Shown here one piece after another: positions 1 to 7,098 of a stretch of 53,004 nt of DNA (positions are counted from its first letter, which is position 1; every line of letters starts with the position of its first letter). Origin of the DNA: Bacteroidota bacterium (GTDB taxonomy: Bacteria > Bacteroidota > Bacteroidia > Cytophagales > Microscillaceae); NCBI GenBank assembly GCA_004293265.1, contig RDXZ01000020.1, forward strand, positions 1 to 53,004, in the 5' to 3' direction. The notes beneath the pieces are model-generated. The model had not been told where the DNA came from and made no database searches. It saw only the letters and a list, made by a program, of their open reading frames with translations. The position numbers and the translations under genes are program-made.

Positions 1-260
1 TTAGATGATTCTCGATGAAAATATTTAATTTGTAGACCATGAACAACACATAAAAAATGATTAAAAAAGTGTATTTCTTTGTTTATTTTAGTATAAAATA
101 GAATATACAAAGATAGTAACTGAGTGGTTATAGGAAATCTATGCAGATTCACATTACAATTTTTTGCTAAATTATAATTCTCATTGTCATTTAAATTGAT
201 ATCAGATATTTTTTCTCTATTTGAAGAATACACAACAAACCGATTTTTATCATATTTCAT
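1..260 (-). CDS. Partial hypothetical protein running off the left edge
   Basis: A minus-strand frame is open from position 371 to the left edge (about 123 codons), which is long for sequence this AT-rich. The only in-frame ATG is at 260, and the frame above it (371-261) also reads like protein, so the true start may lie higher or may have been lost. The product is Asn/Lys/Tyr rich, with a hydrophobic stretch near codons 50-75. I do not recognise a family. It overlaps the start of the plus-strand gene at 322 if the longer form is used. The C-terminus lies outside the window. Confidence 0.35.
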   Translation of the reverse strand, partial: MKYDKNRFVVYSSNREKISDINLNDNENYNLAKNCNVNLHRFPITTQLLSLYILFYTKINKEIHFFNHFLCVVHGLQIKYFHRESS

Positions 261-321
261 CTCTTTAATGTATCTTGTGTAATTAGATTGATTAATTAGA
301 TCTATACTAAAAAATATAATA

Positions 322-681
322 TTGGTCGCAGATGTTTTTTCTTTGCAATTTGAGGAAAATAAAAAGATTGCTCAATTATTTGATACCAAAGATAAAGATA
401 AAATCGGAGGTTGTTTGTTACCTTTTTGCGAACATTTTTCTGAAAACCAAACTATATTTGCAAAAGAATTAAAAGAAAACACTTTTAAACGTCTTACAAA
501 GGCTTGGCATTCTGAATTTTATAAATCATATAAACACGTGGAACTCGATGTTCCTAATAAAACTTATTTTTTTAGGCGTTTGGCAAATATTGCTTTTTTG
601 AAAGGTATTACAGAGAAAGAAACGATGGCGATTCTTTCTATCACAGAAAAACAATTTTCTCAACCAAAAGAACGTCCTTAA
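322..681 (+). CDS. Hypothetical 119-residue protein upstream of the KGGVGR ATPase
   Basis: The frame is open from 292 (after a stop at 289) to the TAA at 681. No ATG lies near the front: the best start is TTG at 322, so this is either a TTG-started gene or the 3' remnant of a longer gene whose front was lost. The product is charged and mostly helical in character, with no signal peptide or membrane segment, and ends in KERP. It lies only 12 bp before the KGGVGR-ATPase gene on the same strand, which suggests co-transcription and a joint function. I do not recognise the family. In conflict-type NTPase loci the small upstream gene can be an adaptor or effector, but nothing in this sequence proves that role. 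Confidence 0.5.
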   Translation: MVADVFSLQFEENKKIAQLFDTKDKDKIGGCLLPFCEHFSENQTIFAKELKENTFKRLTKAWHSEFYKSYKHVELDVPNKTYFFRRLANIAFLKGITEKETMAILSITEKQFSQPKERP

Positions 682-693
682 TATCATACAACA

Positions 694-2313
694 ATGGTTT
701 TTACATTTTATTCATACAAAGGCGGAGTAGGTCGCACACATTTATTGGCAAATATCGCTTCGTATTTATGCTATTATCAAAAAAGAAAAATATTGCTGAT
801 TGATTGGGATTTAGAAGCACCCGGTTTGCATTTTTATTTTGATAAAAAAAACGAAGAAATCAAAACAAAAGGACTGATTGATTTACTCAATGAGCAGATA
901 AGCCTATTGCGAAATACGGACAAAGAAGTATTGACTGAAAATGATTTTTATAATCCTTTGCAAGATGTCAAAAATGAATATATCCAAAATATTATTACCG
1001 CAAAAAATGGCGGAAAAATAGATTTAATGCCTGCCACACAATATTCCGCAGGCTATCACACCAAAATAGAAGATTTTGATTGGATAAAATTCTATGACCA
1101 GCAATATGGAGGAAGTTATCTCCTTTGGCTCAAAAACCAACTCAAAAGCCAATATGATTATGTATTGATTGATAGCAGAACAGGTTTTAACGATTATTCA
1201 GGTATTTGCAATGTATTGATGCCTGATATGAATATTGTGGTCGTTGCACCCAATGAACAGAATTTTGAAGGGGCAAAAATCATGACAAAACGCATCATTG
1301 AGGCAAATTATACCAAAAGTGAAGCACGAAAACCTTTTGTGTTGCCTGTACTTTCGCGTATAGATGTGAGTGATGACCGTTCAGACGATTGGAAAACGAG
1401 ATTTGCTACCGAATTTTCTTTTGTTATTCCGAGTTTTGATGAAGATTTAAAGACTTCTACCAAAGAAGTTTTGGAACGTGTATCTGCTTTGACCATTATG
1501 ATATACAACCGTCGGTTTGCGATGGGCGAAAATATCCATTTCAAAGAAGAAGCAATTCCTCTGCCTTTTGGTTCTTATTTGTCTAATTTTGAAAACATTG
1601 CCTTGCATTTTTTGGAGCAAATGAACGAAAAAGGCGAGATAAACCTCAAAAAATTAGTAGGCAATGAGATGATTCCTGTTTATCTAAACAACATAGCCAA
1701 AAAACCCAAAGATGCAGACTCACATTTTGGATTAGGCTCAATATATTATGAATTAGAAAATTATGAACAAGCAAAAAAGTATATGTCTAATGTTGTAGAA
1801 ATAGAGCCTGACCATTATGATGCTTGGTATAATTTAGGGATTTTGTATGATGATGGTTTTCAAGACCATGAAAAATCAAAAGAGGCATATCTCAAAGCAA
1901 TAGCAATAAAACCTGATGACCATGAGGCTTGGTATAATTTAGGGATTTTGTATCGAAATGGTTTTCAAGACTATGAAAAATCAAAAGAAGCATATCTCAA
2001 AGCCATAACGATAAAACCTGATAAACACGAGGCTTGGAATAATTTAGGGCTTTTGTATCTCACTCATTTTAAAGATTATGAAAAATCAAAAGAGGCATAT
2101 CTCAAAGCAATAGCGATAAAACCTGATAAACACGAGGCTTGGTATAATTTGGCTTGTTGGTACAGCCTACAAAAAAACAAAAGGGAAGCATTGGCTTATC
2201 TCCACAAAGCCATTGTTTTGAATCCTGATAAATTAAAACCACACGCAAAAACGGATACAGATTTTGAATGGCTGTGGGAAGATATAGATTTTTTGGCGTT
2301 GGTACAAGGATAA
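694..2313 (+). CDS. KGGVGR-motif variant P-loop ATPase fused to TPR repeats
   Basis: This is a ParA/MinD-like P-loop NTPase with the variant Walker A YKGGVGRT at residues 8-15 in place of the usual KGGxGKT. A second acidic motif (DWDLEAPG, residues 37-44) and a Walker B LIDSRTG around residue 160 follow. Residues about 336-500 form TPRs with a 35-residue period. Three of the repeats are nearly identical in DNA (see the tandem repeat). There is no signal peptide, so the protein is cytoplasmic. Known context: KGGVGR ATPases occur in bacterial conflict and signalling loci, often with TPR sensor regions. The role here as an NTP-driven sensor or switch is inferred. It follows the 119-residue gene by 12 bp and ends just before an inverted repeat at 2320-2387. 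Confidence 0.85.
   Translation: MVFTFYSYKGGVGRTHLLANIASYLCYYQKRKILLIDWDLEAPGLHFYFDKKNEEIKTKGLIDLLNEQISLLRNTDKEVLTENDFYNPLQDVKNEYIQNIITAKNGGKIDLMPATQYSAGYHTKIEDFDWIKFYDQQYGGSYLLWLKNQLKSQYDYVLIDSRTGFNDYSGICNVLMPDMNIVVVAPNEQNFEGAKIMTKRIIEANYTKSEARKPFVLPVLSRIDVSDDRSDDWKTRFATEFSFVIPSFDEDLKTSTKEVLERVSALTIMIYNRRFAMGENIHFKEEAIPLPFGSYLSNFENIALHFLEQMNEKGEINLKKLVGNEMIPVYLNNIAKKPKDADSHFGLGSIYYELENYEQAKKYMSNVVEIEPDHYDAWYNLGILYDDGFQDHEKSKEAYLKAIAIKPDDHEAWYNLGILYRNGFQDYEKSKEAYLKAITIKPDKHEAWNNLGLLYLTHFKDYEKSKEAYLKAIAIKPDKHEAWYNLACWYSLQKNKREALAYLHKAIVLNPDKLKPHAKTDTDFEWLWEDIDFLALVQG
1861..2175 (+). repeat. Tandem 105-bp TPR-coding repeats
   Basis: Three consecutive units beginning at 1861, 1966 and 2071 are close to identical at DNA level, each starting (C/A)A(A)GA(C/T)(C/T)ATGAAAAATC and encoding a 35-residue TPR unit with HEAWYNLGILY and EKSKEAYLKAI. 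The period is exactly 105 bp, so gain or loss of units would keep the frame. Confidence 0.85.
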
Positions 2314-2319
2314 TCACAC

Positions 2320-2387
2320 ACTGGTTTAAGTTTAAACGAAGCAAAAACTTGCGATAGTTTTGTTTTTTTGAATAGACTTAAACCAGT
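2320..2387. repeat. Inverted repeat with ACTGGTTTAAG ends
   Basis: ACTGGTTTAAG at 2320-2330 and its exact complement at 2377-2387 bound a 68-bp element. The interior resembles the element near the right end of the window (52909-52984), which shares ACTGGTTTAAG and an AAGTTT/AAACTTG pair, so this is a dispersed repeat. It lies between convergent genes and could also act as a terminator. Confidence 0.6.
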
Positions 2388-2438
2388 TAGGAAATTTTTG
2401 CTCAATATCACTAAAAATAATTGGTATCAATTTTTTTT

Positions 2439-2984
2439 CTACGATAATATTTCCGCCCATAGTTGTAACATTTCTTCTTTGGGCATTTTTCTTAATTTTT
2501 TATCGTTTTCAGTGATGACATCTTTTTTTAGATTTGCTCCCAAATTTTGTACGGAATCAACTTTTAAAATATGGACAATAGGATAAGGAGCCATAGCCGT
2601 TAGGTTTCGTGGGGAATCCACAGGTACGCCTTTGAAACGCGCGTACGGGTGAAAAGATACAATTTGATATTTTTTTTCTAAATTATTTAACACAAGTGTT
2701 TCTTCACAAAAATTAAAAAATATTTGAAATTGCTCGATTTTTCCAAACGCAGGAATAATCATCAAAGTCGTTTCGGTCGTTGGATTTTCGTCTAAAAAAT
2801 CTATTTCTGCCATAAAAGCTTCCAAAAAACTTTTCATATTATCGGTATCTGCGACTATAAAACGTATTTCTTGATTTTGAAAAGGAAGTTTTGCAAACGG
2901 ACATAAATTAAGCCCAATAATAAAAGTTTCTACCCATTTTTGAACCACATCAATAGTTTCTTTTTTTTGTTGTTCTGATAACAT
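2439..2984 (-). CDS. DUF1415 family protein
   Basis: The 181-residue product carries the features of DUF1415: the N-terminal block WVETFIIGLNLCPFA, a central ETTLMIIP strand, the IVSFHPYARFKG segment and the late MAPYPIVHILK block. The length is normal for the family. No signal peptide or membrane segment is present, so it is cytosolic. The biochemical function of the family is not known to me. It is transcribed on its own, convergent with the KGGVGR ATPase and divergent from the methyltransferase at 3179. A putative -7 box lies at 3042-3049 on the minus strand. Confidence 0.85.
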   Translation of the reverse strand: MLSEQQKKETIDVVQKWVETFIIGLNLCPFAKLPFQNQEIRFIVADTDNMKSFLEAFMAEIDFLDENPTTETTLMIIPAFGKIEQFQIFFNFCEETLVLNNLEKKYQIVSFHPYARFKGVPVDSPRNLTAMAPYPIVHILKVDSVQNLGANLKKDVITENDKKLRKMPKEEMLQLWAEILS

Positions 2985-3041
2985 AAATAAAATAATGATT
3001 TTTTGATAATAAATTAGTCCATTAGTTTTTTAGTTTGGTTG

Positions 3042-3049
3042 CAAAAATA
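3042..3049 (-). promoter_or_regulatory. Putative -7 box (TATTTTTG) for the DUF1415 gene
   Basis: It matches the Bacteroidota TAnnTTTG -7 consensus about 58 bp before the start codon. No clear -33 TTTG is seen at the usual distance. Confidence 0.4.
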
Positions 3050-3148
3050 AGAAAATATATTCAGAAATTAAAACATAATCAATAAAAATTTTTCAAAAAA
3101 TAAATTCATTTTAAAAATAAATTCGCTAAAAAATATGATTTTTTGATG

Positions 3149-3156
3149 TATATTTG
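3149..3156 (+). promoter_or_regulatory. Putative -7 box (TATATTTG) for the methyltransferase gene
   Basis: It matches TAnnTTTG and lies 23 bp before the ATG at 3179. No convincing -33 element is seen. Confidence 0.45.
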
Positions 3157-3178
3157 CACAAAAAAATAAGATTTTGAT

Positions 3179-4099
3179 ATGAATTCCTTAGTATTATTAC
3201 AAAAAGATTTAGAAAAAATAAATAAAATAATTAGTATAAAAAAAATATTAAATCAGCATTGGCAGACCAATACAATAGAAAAATATTATCAAAAAATGGA
3301 TTTTTTGTATCGATATTTTCATTCTAAAGAAGGTGCAATGCACTTTCCTTTGTATTTGCCAAATGGTGAAAAACATCACGCAGAAGCACTCACCGAACAA
3401 GCAAATTGTATTATCAATCACGCAAAAAATATAAATGCAAAAAAAATTATAGAATTGGGCTGTGGAATGGGATACAACGTGAGATATATTGCCGAAAAAT
3501 TACCAAAAGTAGAAAGTTATGGTTTAGACCTCAGCGAAAATCATCTCAAATTTGCAGCCAAAAAATCAAAATTATTGCCTAATACAAATTGGATTATTGG
3601 AAATTTAGAAAATCCAACGATTGAAAACTTTGATATTTTGTTTGCCGTAGAAAGTTTTTGTTATACCCAAAACCTCGAATTGACGCTCCAAAATTGGTAT
3701 AATGCCACAAAAAAAGGAGGAAAAGCAGTTATTTTTGATGTATTTTTACCAAAAACATACGCACACGCACACGAGGATTTTAAAATTGCTACACAAATGA
3801 CTGCCATTGGGTTTGCTGTCAAAAATTGGTGGGAAATAGAATTAGTAGAAAAAATTGCTAAAAAAATTGGTTGGAAAATCAATCAAATCAATGATATTTC
3901 TGCAAGTATTCAACCTAATTTGCAAAGATTTGGAAAAGATACTACCAAATTATTAAATTATTATCGGATTACAAAATTTTGTCATCAAATCGGAATTTTA
4001 CCATCAATTTGGCTAAAACATTGTGTTACAGGTATTTTGGCGGCACATACTATCGGAAGTTTGGCACAGGCATATTATCAAATTGAGTTAGAAAAATAA
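3179..4099 (+). CDS. Class I SAM-dependent methyltransferase
   Basis: The Rossmann-type SAM motif I is IIELGCGMG (residues 90-98). An acidic strand-2 motif GLDLSE follows, then an acidic IGNLENP (motif II area) and ILFAVESFCYT, which fits the UbiE/small-molecule methyltransferase group. The 306-residue protein has about 85 N-terminal residues before the domain. The C-terminus is mildly hydrophobic, as in tocopherol/sterol-type methyltransferases, but the substrate cannot be told from sequence. It has no operon partner: the gene is flanked by a divergent gene upstream and ends in a strong hairpin shared with the convergent YceI gene. Confidence 0.75.
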   Translation: MNSLVLLQKDLEKINKIISIKKILNQHWQTNTIEKYYQKMDFLYRYFHSKEGAMHFPLYLPNGEKHHAEALTEQANCIINHAKNINAKKIIELGCGMGYNVRYIAEKLPKVESYGLDLSENHLKFAAKKSKLLPNTNWIIGNLENPTIENFDILFAVESFCYTQNLELTLQNWYNATKKGGKAVIFDVFLPKTYAHAHEDFKIATQMTAIGFAVKNWWEIELVEKIAKKIGWKINQINDISASIQPNLQRFGKDTTKLLNYYRITKFCHQIGILPSIWLKHCVTGILAAHTIGSLAQAYYQIELEK

Positions 4100-4112
4100 A
4101 TAAAATCCAAAC

Positions 4113-4150
4113 AAAAAACCTAATTATTTTTTCAAATAATTAGGTTTTTT
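4113..4150. terminator. Bidirectional terminator, 17-bp perfect stem
   Basis: AAAAAACCTAATTATTT at 4113-4129 pairs perfectly with 4134-4150 around a 4-base loop. T runs lie at the 3' side on both strands. It sits between the convergent methyltransferase and YceI genes. Confidence 0.9.
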
Positions 4151-4165
4151 GTGTTTTAATAAAAA

Positions 4166-4864
4166 CTATTTTTTTGCATTAATATCAAAACCAATATGCA
4201 CCGTAGGATTGATAAATTTATCACCTAAAGATTTGTCAGCACCATAACTAAGTTTCCAATCAGTGCGTTCTATATTAAATTTTGCCTCTGCTTTTACGCT
4301 ACCATCTTTATCAACAGTAATTTTAGCAGGAAAAGTAATAGATTTTGTTACACCTTTCAATTCTAAATTACCTGTTACCAATGAATTTGGGTCAGCCAAT
4401 GTATATTTTTTATCTTTTTCGTCATCAGCTTTTTTAGATTTTGAGTATTTTTTTACGCTTGTGATTTCAAAAGTTGCCGTAGGGAATTTTTTTGTTTCAA
4501 AAAAATCAGTATCTTTCAAATGTCCTTCTAATTTTGCTTTGCCTTTTTCGGGAGTCAAATCTTTTACTTCCAAAGAATTGATGTCAATTGTAAAACTTCC
4601 ACCTACCACACTTCCATCTTTTACAGATAATTTTCCGTCTTTCAATTGGAAAGTTCCATCGTGTTTGTCAGTAGGTTTTGTACCTACCCAAGTTACTACG
4701 CTTGTTTTAGTGTTTACAGATACTTCTTGGGCATCGGCTGATGTTTTTTCGTCTACTTTTTTAGCATCAGTAGTTTCAGCTTTGTCACTTTTAGGGGCTT
4801 GTGTACAATTTGATACAGAAAAAGCAACTGCTGTACCTAATAATATTGTTTTTAAAAAATTCAT
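4166..4864 (-). CDS. YceI-family lipoprotein
   Basis: The N-terminus is a lipoprotein signal with cleavage before Cys20 (SVSNC). It is followed by a Lys/Asp/Glu/Ala-rich linker (to about residue 45) and then a YceI-type lipocalin-like barrel: TSVVTWVGTKPTDKHDGTF, an internal SFTIDINSLEVKDL block, a HLKDTDFFETKKFPTATFEI core and a final IERTDWKLSYG segment. YceI proteins are periplasmic or surface lipid-binding or polyprenoid-binding proteins. The ligand here is unknown. The gene is single, convergent with the methyltransferase, and has a possible -7 box at 4905-4912. Confidence 0.92.
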   Translation of the reverse strand: MNFLKTILLGTAVAFSVSNCTQAPKSDKAETTDAKKVDEKTSADAQEVSVNTKTSVVTWVGTKPTDKHDGTFQLKDGKLSVKDGSVVGGSFTIDINSLEVKDLTPEKGKAKLEGHLKDTDFFETKKFPTATFEITSVKKYSKSKKADDEKDKKYTLADPNSLVTGNLELKGVTKSITFPAKITVDKDGSVKAEAKFNIERTDWKLSYGADKSLGDKFINPTVHIGFDINAKK

Positions 4865-4904
4865 AATAAATAAAAATTAGTAAAAAATAAAATTGTCATT
4901 TAAA

Positions 4905-4912
4905 CAAAAATA
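4905..4912 (-). promoter_or_regulatory. Putative -7 box (TATTTTTG) for the YceI gene
   Basis: It matches TAnnTTTG on the minus strand about 41 bp before the start. No clear -33 element was found. The rest of 4865-5211 holds no gene that I can support. Confidence 0.35.
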
Positions 4913-5157
4913 AATGATTTGATGTTATAACATTGGTTTTCATCAAATAGTTTCAATATTTGGTAAAATATTTTAGTTTTTGCTAATATTTATACAGATA
5001 GAATTTTTATGAAAATAAAAAAAGGATTTTAATTTGTAAACTCTATGTTATTGATATGCTTCTTGTGGTACTTTTCTGTATAAACTTTTGCACTCAAAAA
5101 TAATCAAATTTATTGAACTTTTTTTTGCTAAATATTATTTATAAAAAAAACAATCTT

Positions 5158-5191
5158 TTTGCAATTTTGTTGCAAAAATAATTTATCTTTG
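5158..5191 (+). promoter_or_regulatory. Putative promoter of the MerC-like gene
   Basis: The -33-like TTTG at 5158-5161 and -7 box TATCTTTG at 5184-5191 are separated by 22 bp, a usual Bacteroidota arrangement, 20 bp before the ATG at 5212. Confidence 0.5.
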
Positions 5192-5211
5192 CAAAAAAAT
5201 TAGATTTAATT

Positions 5212-5574
5212 ATGTTAAAGACTGAAAAATTAGGAATTTCTTTATCCGTTGTATGTGCAATTCATTGCATTACATTGCCTTTTTTGATTACATTTTTTCC
5301 TCTTTTAGGAATAGATTGGTTTCACGAAAGTATTGAATTTGTTTTGTTAGGTGGCAGTTTTTTACTAGCTATGTGGATTTTAGGTACAGATTACAAAAAA
5401 CATAAAATTGTTGAGCCTTTGATTTGGGCTTGTTTAGGCTTTGTTTTTATTGCTACGGGGCATATATTGGAACAATCAGAAACTATATTTTCTTTTTTAG
5501 GCGGAATAAGTTTATTAATCGCTTATTGGCGAAATATGAAAGTAAAACATCAAATAAAAGCTTGTGAATGTTAA
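5212..5574 (+). CDS. MerC-domain membrane protein
   Basis: The 120-residue product has four predicted membrane helices. It carries the MerC hallmark CAIHC in the first helix (Cys15, Cys19) and a second Cys pair at the very C-terminus (Cys118, Cys120). MerC-type proteins move Hg(II) across the inner membrane in mer operons, but in Bacteroidota lone MerC homologues are common without merA or merT and may handle other metals. No mer genes are nearby. A palindrome (5589-5623) follows the stop, then the DUF2851 gene on the same strand 82 bp on. Confidence 0.85.
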   Translation: MLKTEKLGISLSVVCAIHCITLPFLITFFPLLGIDWFHESIEFVLLGGSFLLAMWILGTDYKKHKIVEPLIWACLGFVFIATGHILEQSETIFSFLGGISLLIAYWRNMKVKHQIKACEC

Positions 5575-5588
5575 AATGATATATATTT

Positions 5589-5623
5589 AACTTTCCAAAA
5601 GTTTTTAAAACTTTTGGAAAGTT
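5589..5623. repeat. Palindromic repeat AACTTTCCAAAAG type, copy 1
   Basis: A 35-bp near-perfect palindrome: 17-bp arms (5589-5605 and 5607-5623) around one base. The same arm sequence AACTTTCCAAAAG recurs at 42734-42766, and in a decayed form at 46232-46262, always just after a gene end, so it is a dispersed hairpin with likely terminator use. Confidence 0.75.
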
Positions 5624-5656
5624 AAGAAAGTTCGCATCAATTATATTGCTGAAAAA

Positions 5657-6934
5657 ATGACTGAACAATTTTTATCCTTTGTTTGGAAATACCAAAAATT
5701 TGACAAGCAAAACCTACGCACAAGCACAGGCGAACCATTAGAAGTTTTTAATATTGGTTATCAAAACGAAAATGCAGGCGCTGATTTTGAAATGGTGCGT
5801 ATTTTTTGGGATAATAAAGAATGGATTGGCACTGCAGAAATCCATCTCAAATCTTCTGATTGGGACGCACATCAACACACAAAAAACAATGCTTATAACA
5901 ATGTTGTGTTACATATCGTTTGGGAAGATGATAAAAATATTGTACGCCCTGATGGTTCTACTATTCCAACATTAGCACTCAAAAATCGTACTCCTGTTTA
6001 TTTATATCAACGTTGGAGAGGTTTAGAATTAAATAAAAATAGTATTGCTTGTTCAAGTTATTTGCCTGAAATCAATGATTTGACAAAAGCACAATTATTA
6101 GAAAATGCACTTTTACATCGGCTACAAAAAAAGGCTGAAATAGTCAAACAAATTTGGATTGAAAACGAATTGGATTGGGAAGAAACGGCTTATCAATTGT
6201 TAGCCAAATCATTGGGAATGAAAGTCAATCAAGAGCCTTTTTTGAGGTTAGCCAAATCACTTTCTTTTAAAATTATTCTCAAAAATCGTGATAATTTATT
6301 TGCTTTGGAGGCTTTGTTATTTGGCGTAGCTGGATTTTTGGAGGGAGAAACGCAAGACCAATATCATCAACAATTACAAAAAGAATATCGTTTTTTAGCC
6401 CATAAATATCAACTCAAAGATAAAAATTTGCAGTTAAAAGATTGGTTTTTTTTACGTATGCGCCCCGCCAATTTTCCTACTTTGCGTATTGCTCAATTGG
6501 CACAGATTTTACACCAAAATCCTACTATTTTTTCTTTATTGATAGAAGAAAATTCGGCTTCGTTGATAAAAAACTTAAACATATCTGCTTCATCTTATTG
6601 GGAAACTCACTATCAATTTGGAAAAGAAACAAAAAATAAACATACACAATTAGGAAAAAATACGATAGAAAATTTGTTAATAAATGCAATTATTCCTTTA
6701 AAATCTTGTTATTATTTGGAAAAAGACAATGACAATGGATTGGTGCAAGTTACAGAAATTTTAACAAATATTCCCGCAGAAAAAAATCAATACATCGAAC
6801 TTTGGGCAAAAAATAACATCAAAGTAAAAAATAGTTATGATTCACAAGCATTATTAGAACAATATAACCATTTTTGCAGTCAAAAACGTTGTTTAGAATG
6901 TGTTATTGGTGTGCAGATTATAGGAAAAACATAG
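5657..6934 (+). CDS. DUF2851 family protein
   Basis: The 425-residue product matches the Bacteroidota family DUF2851: N-terminal FVWKYQKFDKQNLRT, GEPLEVFNIGYQNENAGADF, then GTAEIHLKSSDWDAHQH and VVLHIVWEDD. The E-x-H-x-K-x-SDW-x-x-H pattern resembles a nuclease- or metal-binding core, but this is inference. The C-terminus has a Cys cluster (Cys407, Cys412, Cys415) that could bind metal. The family function is not known to me. No signal peptide is present. The start at 5657 is the ATG that begins the conserved MTEQFLSFVWKYQ block. Confidence 0.88.
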   Translation: MTEQFLSFVWKYQKFDKQNLRTSTGEPLEVFNIGYQNENAGADFEMVRIFWDNKEWIGTAEIHLKSSDWDAHQHTKNNAYNNVVLHIVWEDDKNIVRPDGSTIPTLALKNRTPVYLYQRWRGLELNKNSIACSSYLPEINDLTKAQLLENALLHRLQKKAEIVKQIWIENELDWEETAYQLLAKSLGMKVNQEPFLRLAKSLSFKIILKNRDNLFALEALLFGVAGFLEGETQDQYHQQLQKEYRFLAHKYQLKDKNLQLKDWFFLRMRPANFPTLRIAQLAQILHQNPTIFSLLIEENSASLIKNLNISASSYWETHYQFGKETKNKHTQLGKNTIENLLINAIIPLKSCYYLEKDNDNGLVQVTEILTNIPAEKNQYIELWAKNNIKVKNSYDSQALLEQYNHFCSQKRCLECVIGVQIIGKT

Positions 6935-6983
6935 TTTTTATAAGATATTTTTGTGTTTTATTTTTTAAATTTAATTTTTTGGT

Positions 6984-6991
6984 TATCTTTG
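6984..6991 (+). promoter_or_regulatory. Putative -7 box (TATCTTTG) for the SNF2 helicase gene
   Basis: It matches TAnnTTTG, leaving a leader of about 100 bases before the ATG at 7099. The -33 element is not clear. Confidence 0.4.
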
Positions 6992-7098
6992 CAAAAAATA
7001 AAAAGAGTTTTCATACCAAAATTCTTTTTATTTATTTTTGAAAACCATTACAACAAAGTAATATTTTATAAGACAATTTGATAAAAAACATTTAAAAG

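Noticed and set aside
4263-4880. A 205-codon plus-strand frame opposite the YceI gene
   Set aside because: It is the antisense shadow of a well-supported lipoprotein gene, with no family features of its own.
5212-5574. Part of a mercury-resistance operon
   Set aside because: No merA, merT, merP or merR genes are near; a single MerC-like gene is not enough.
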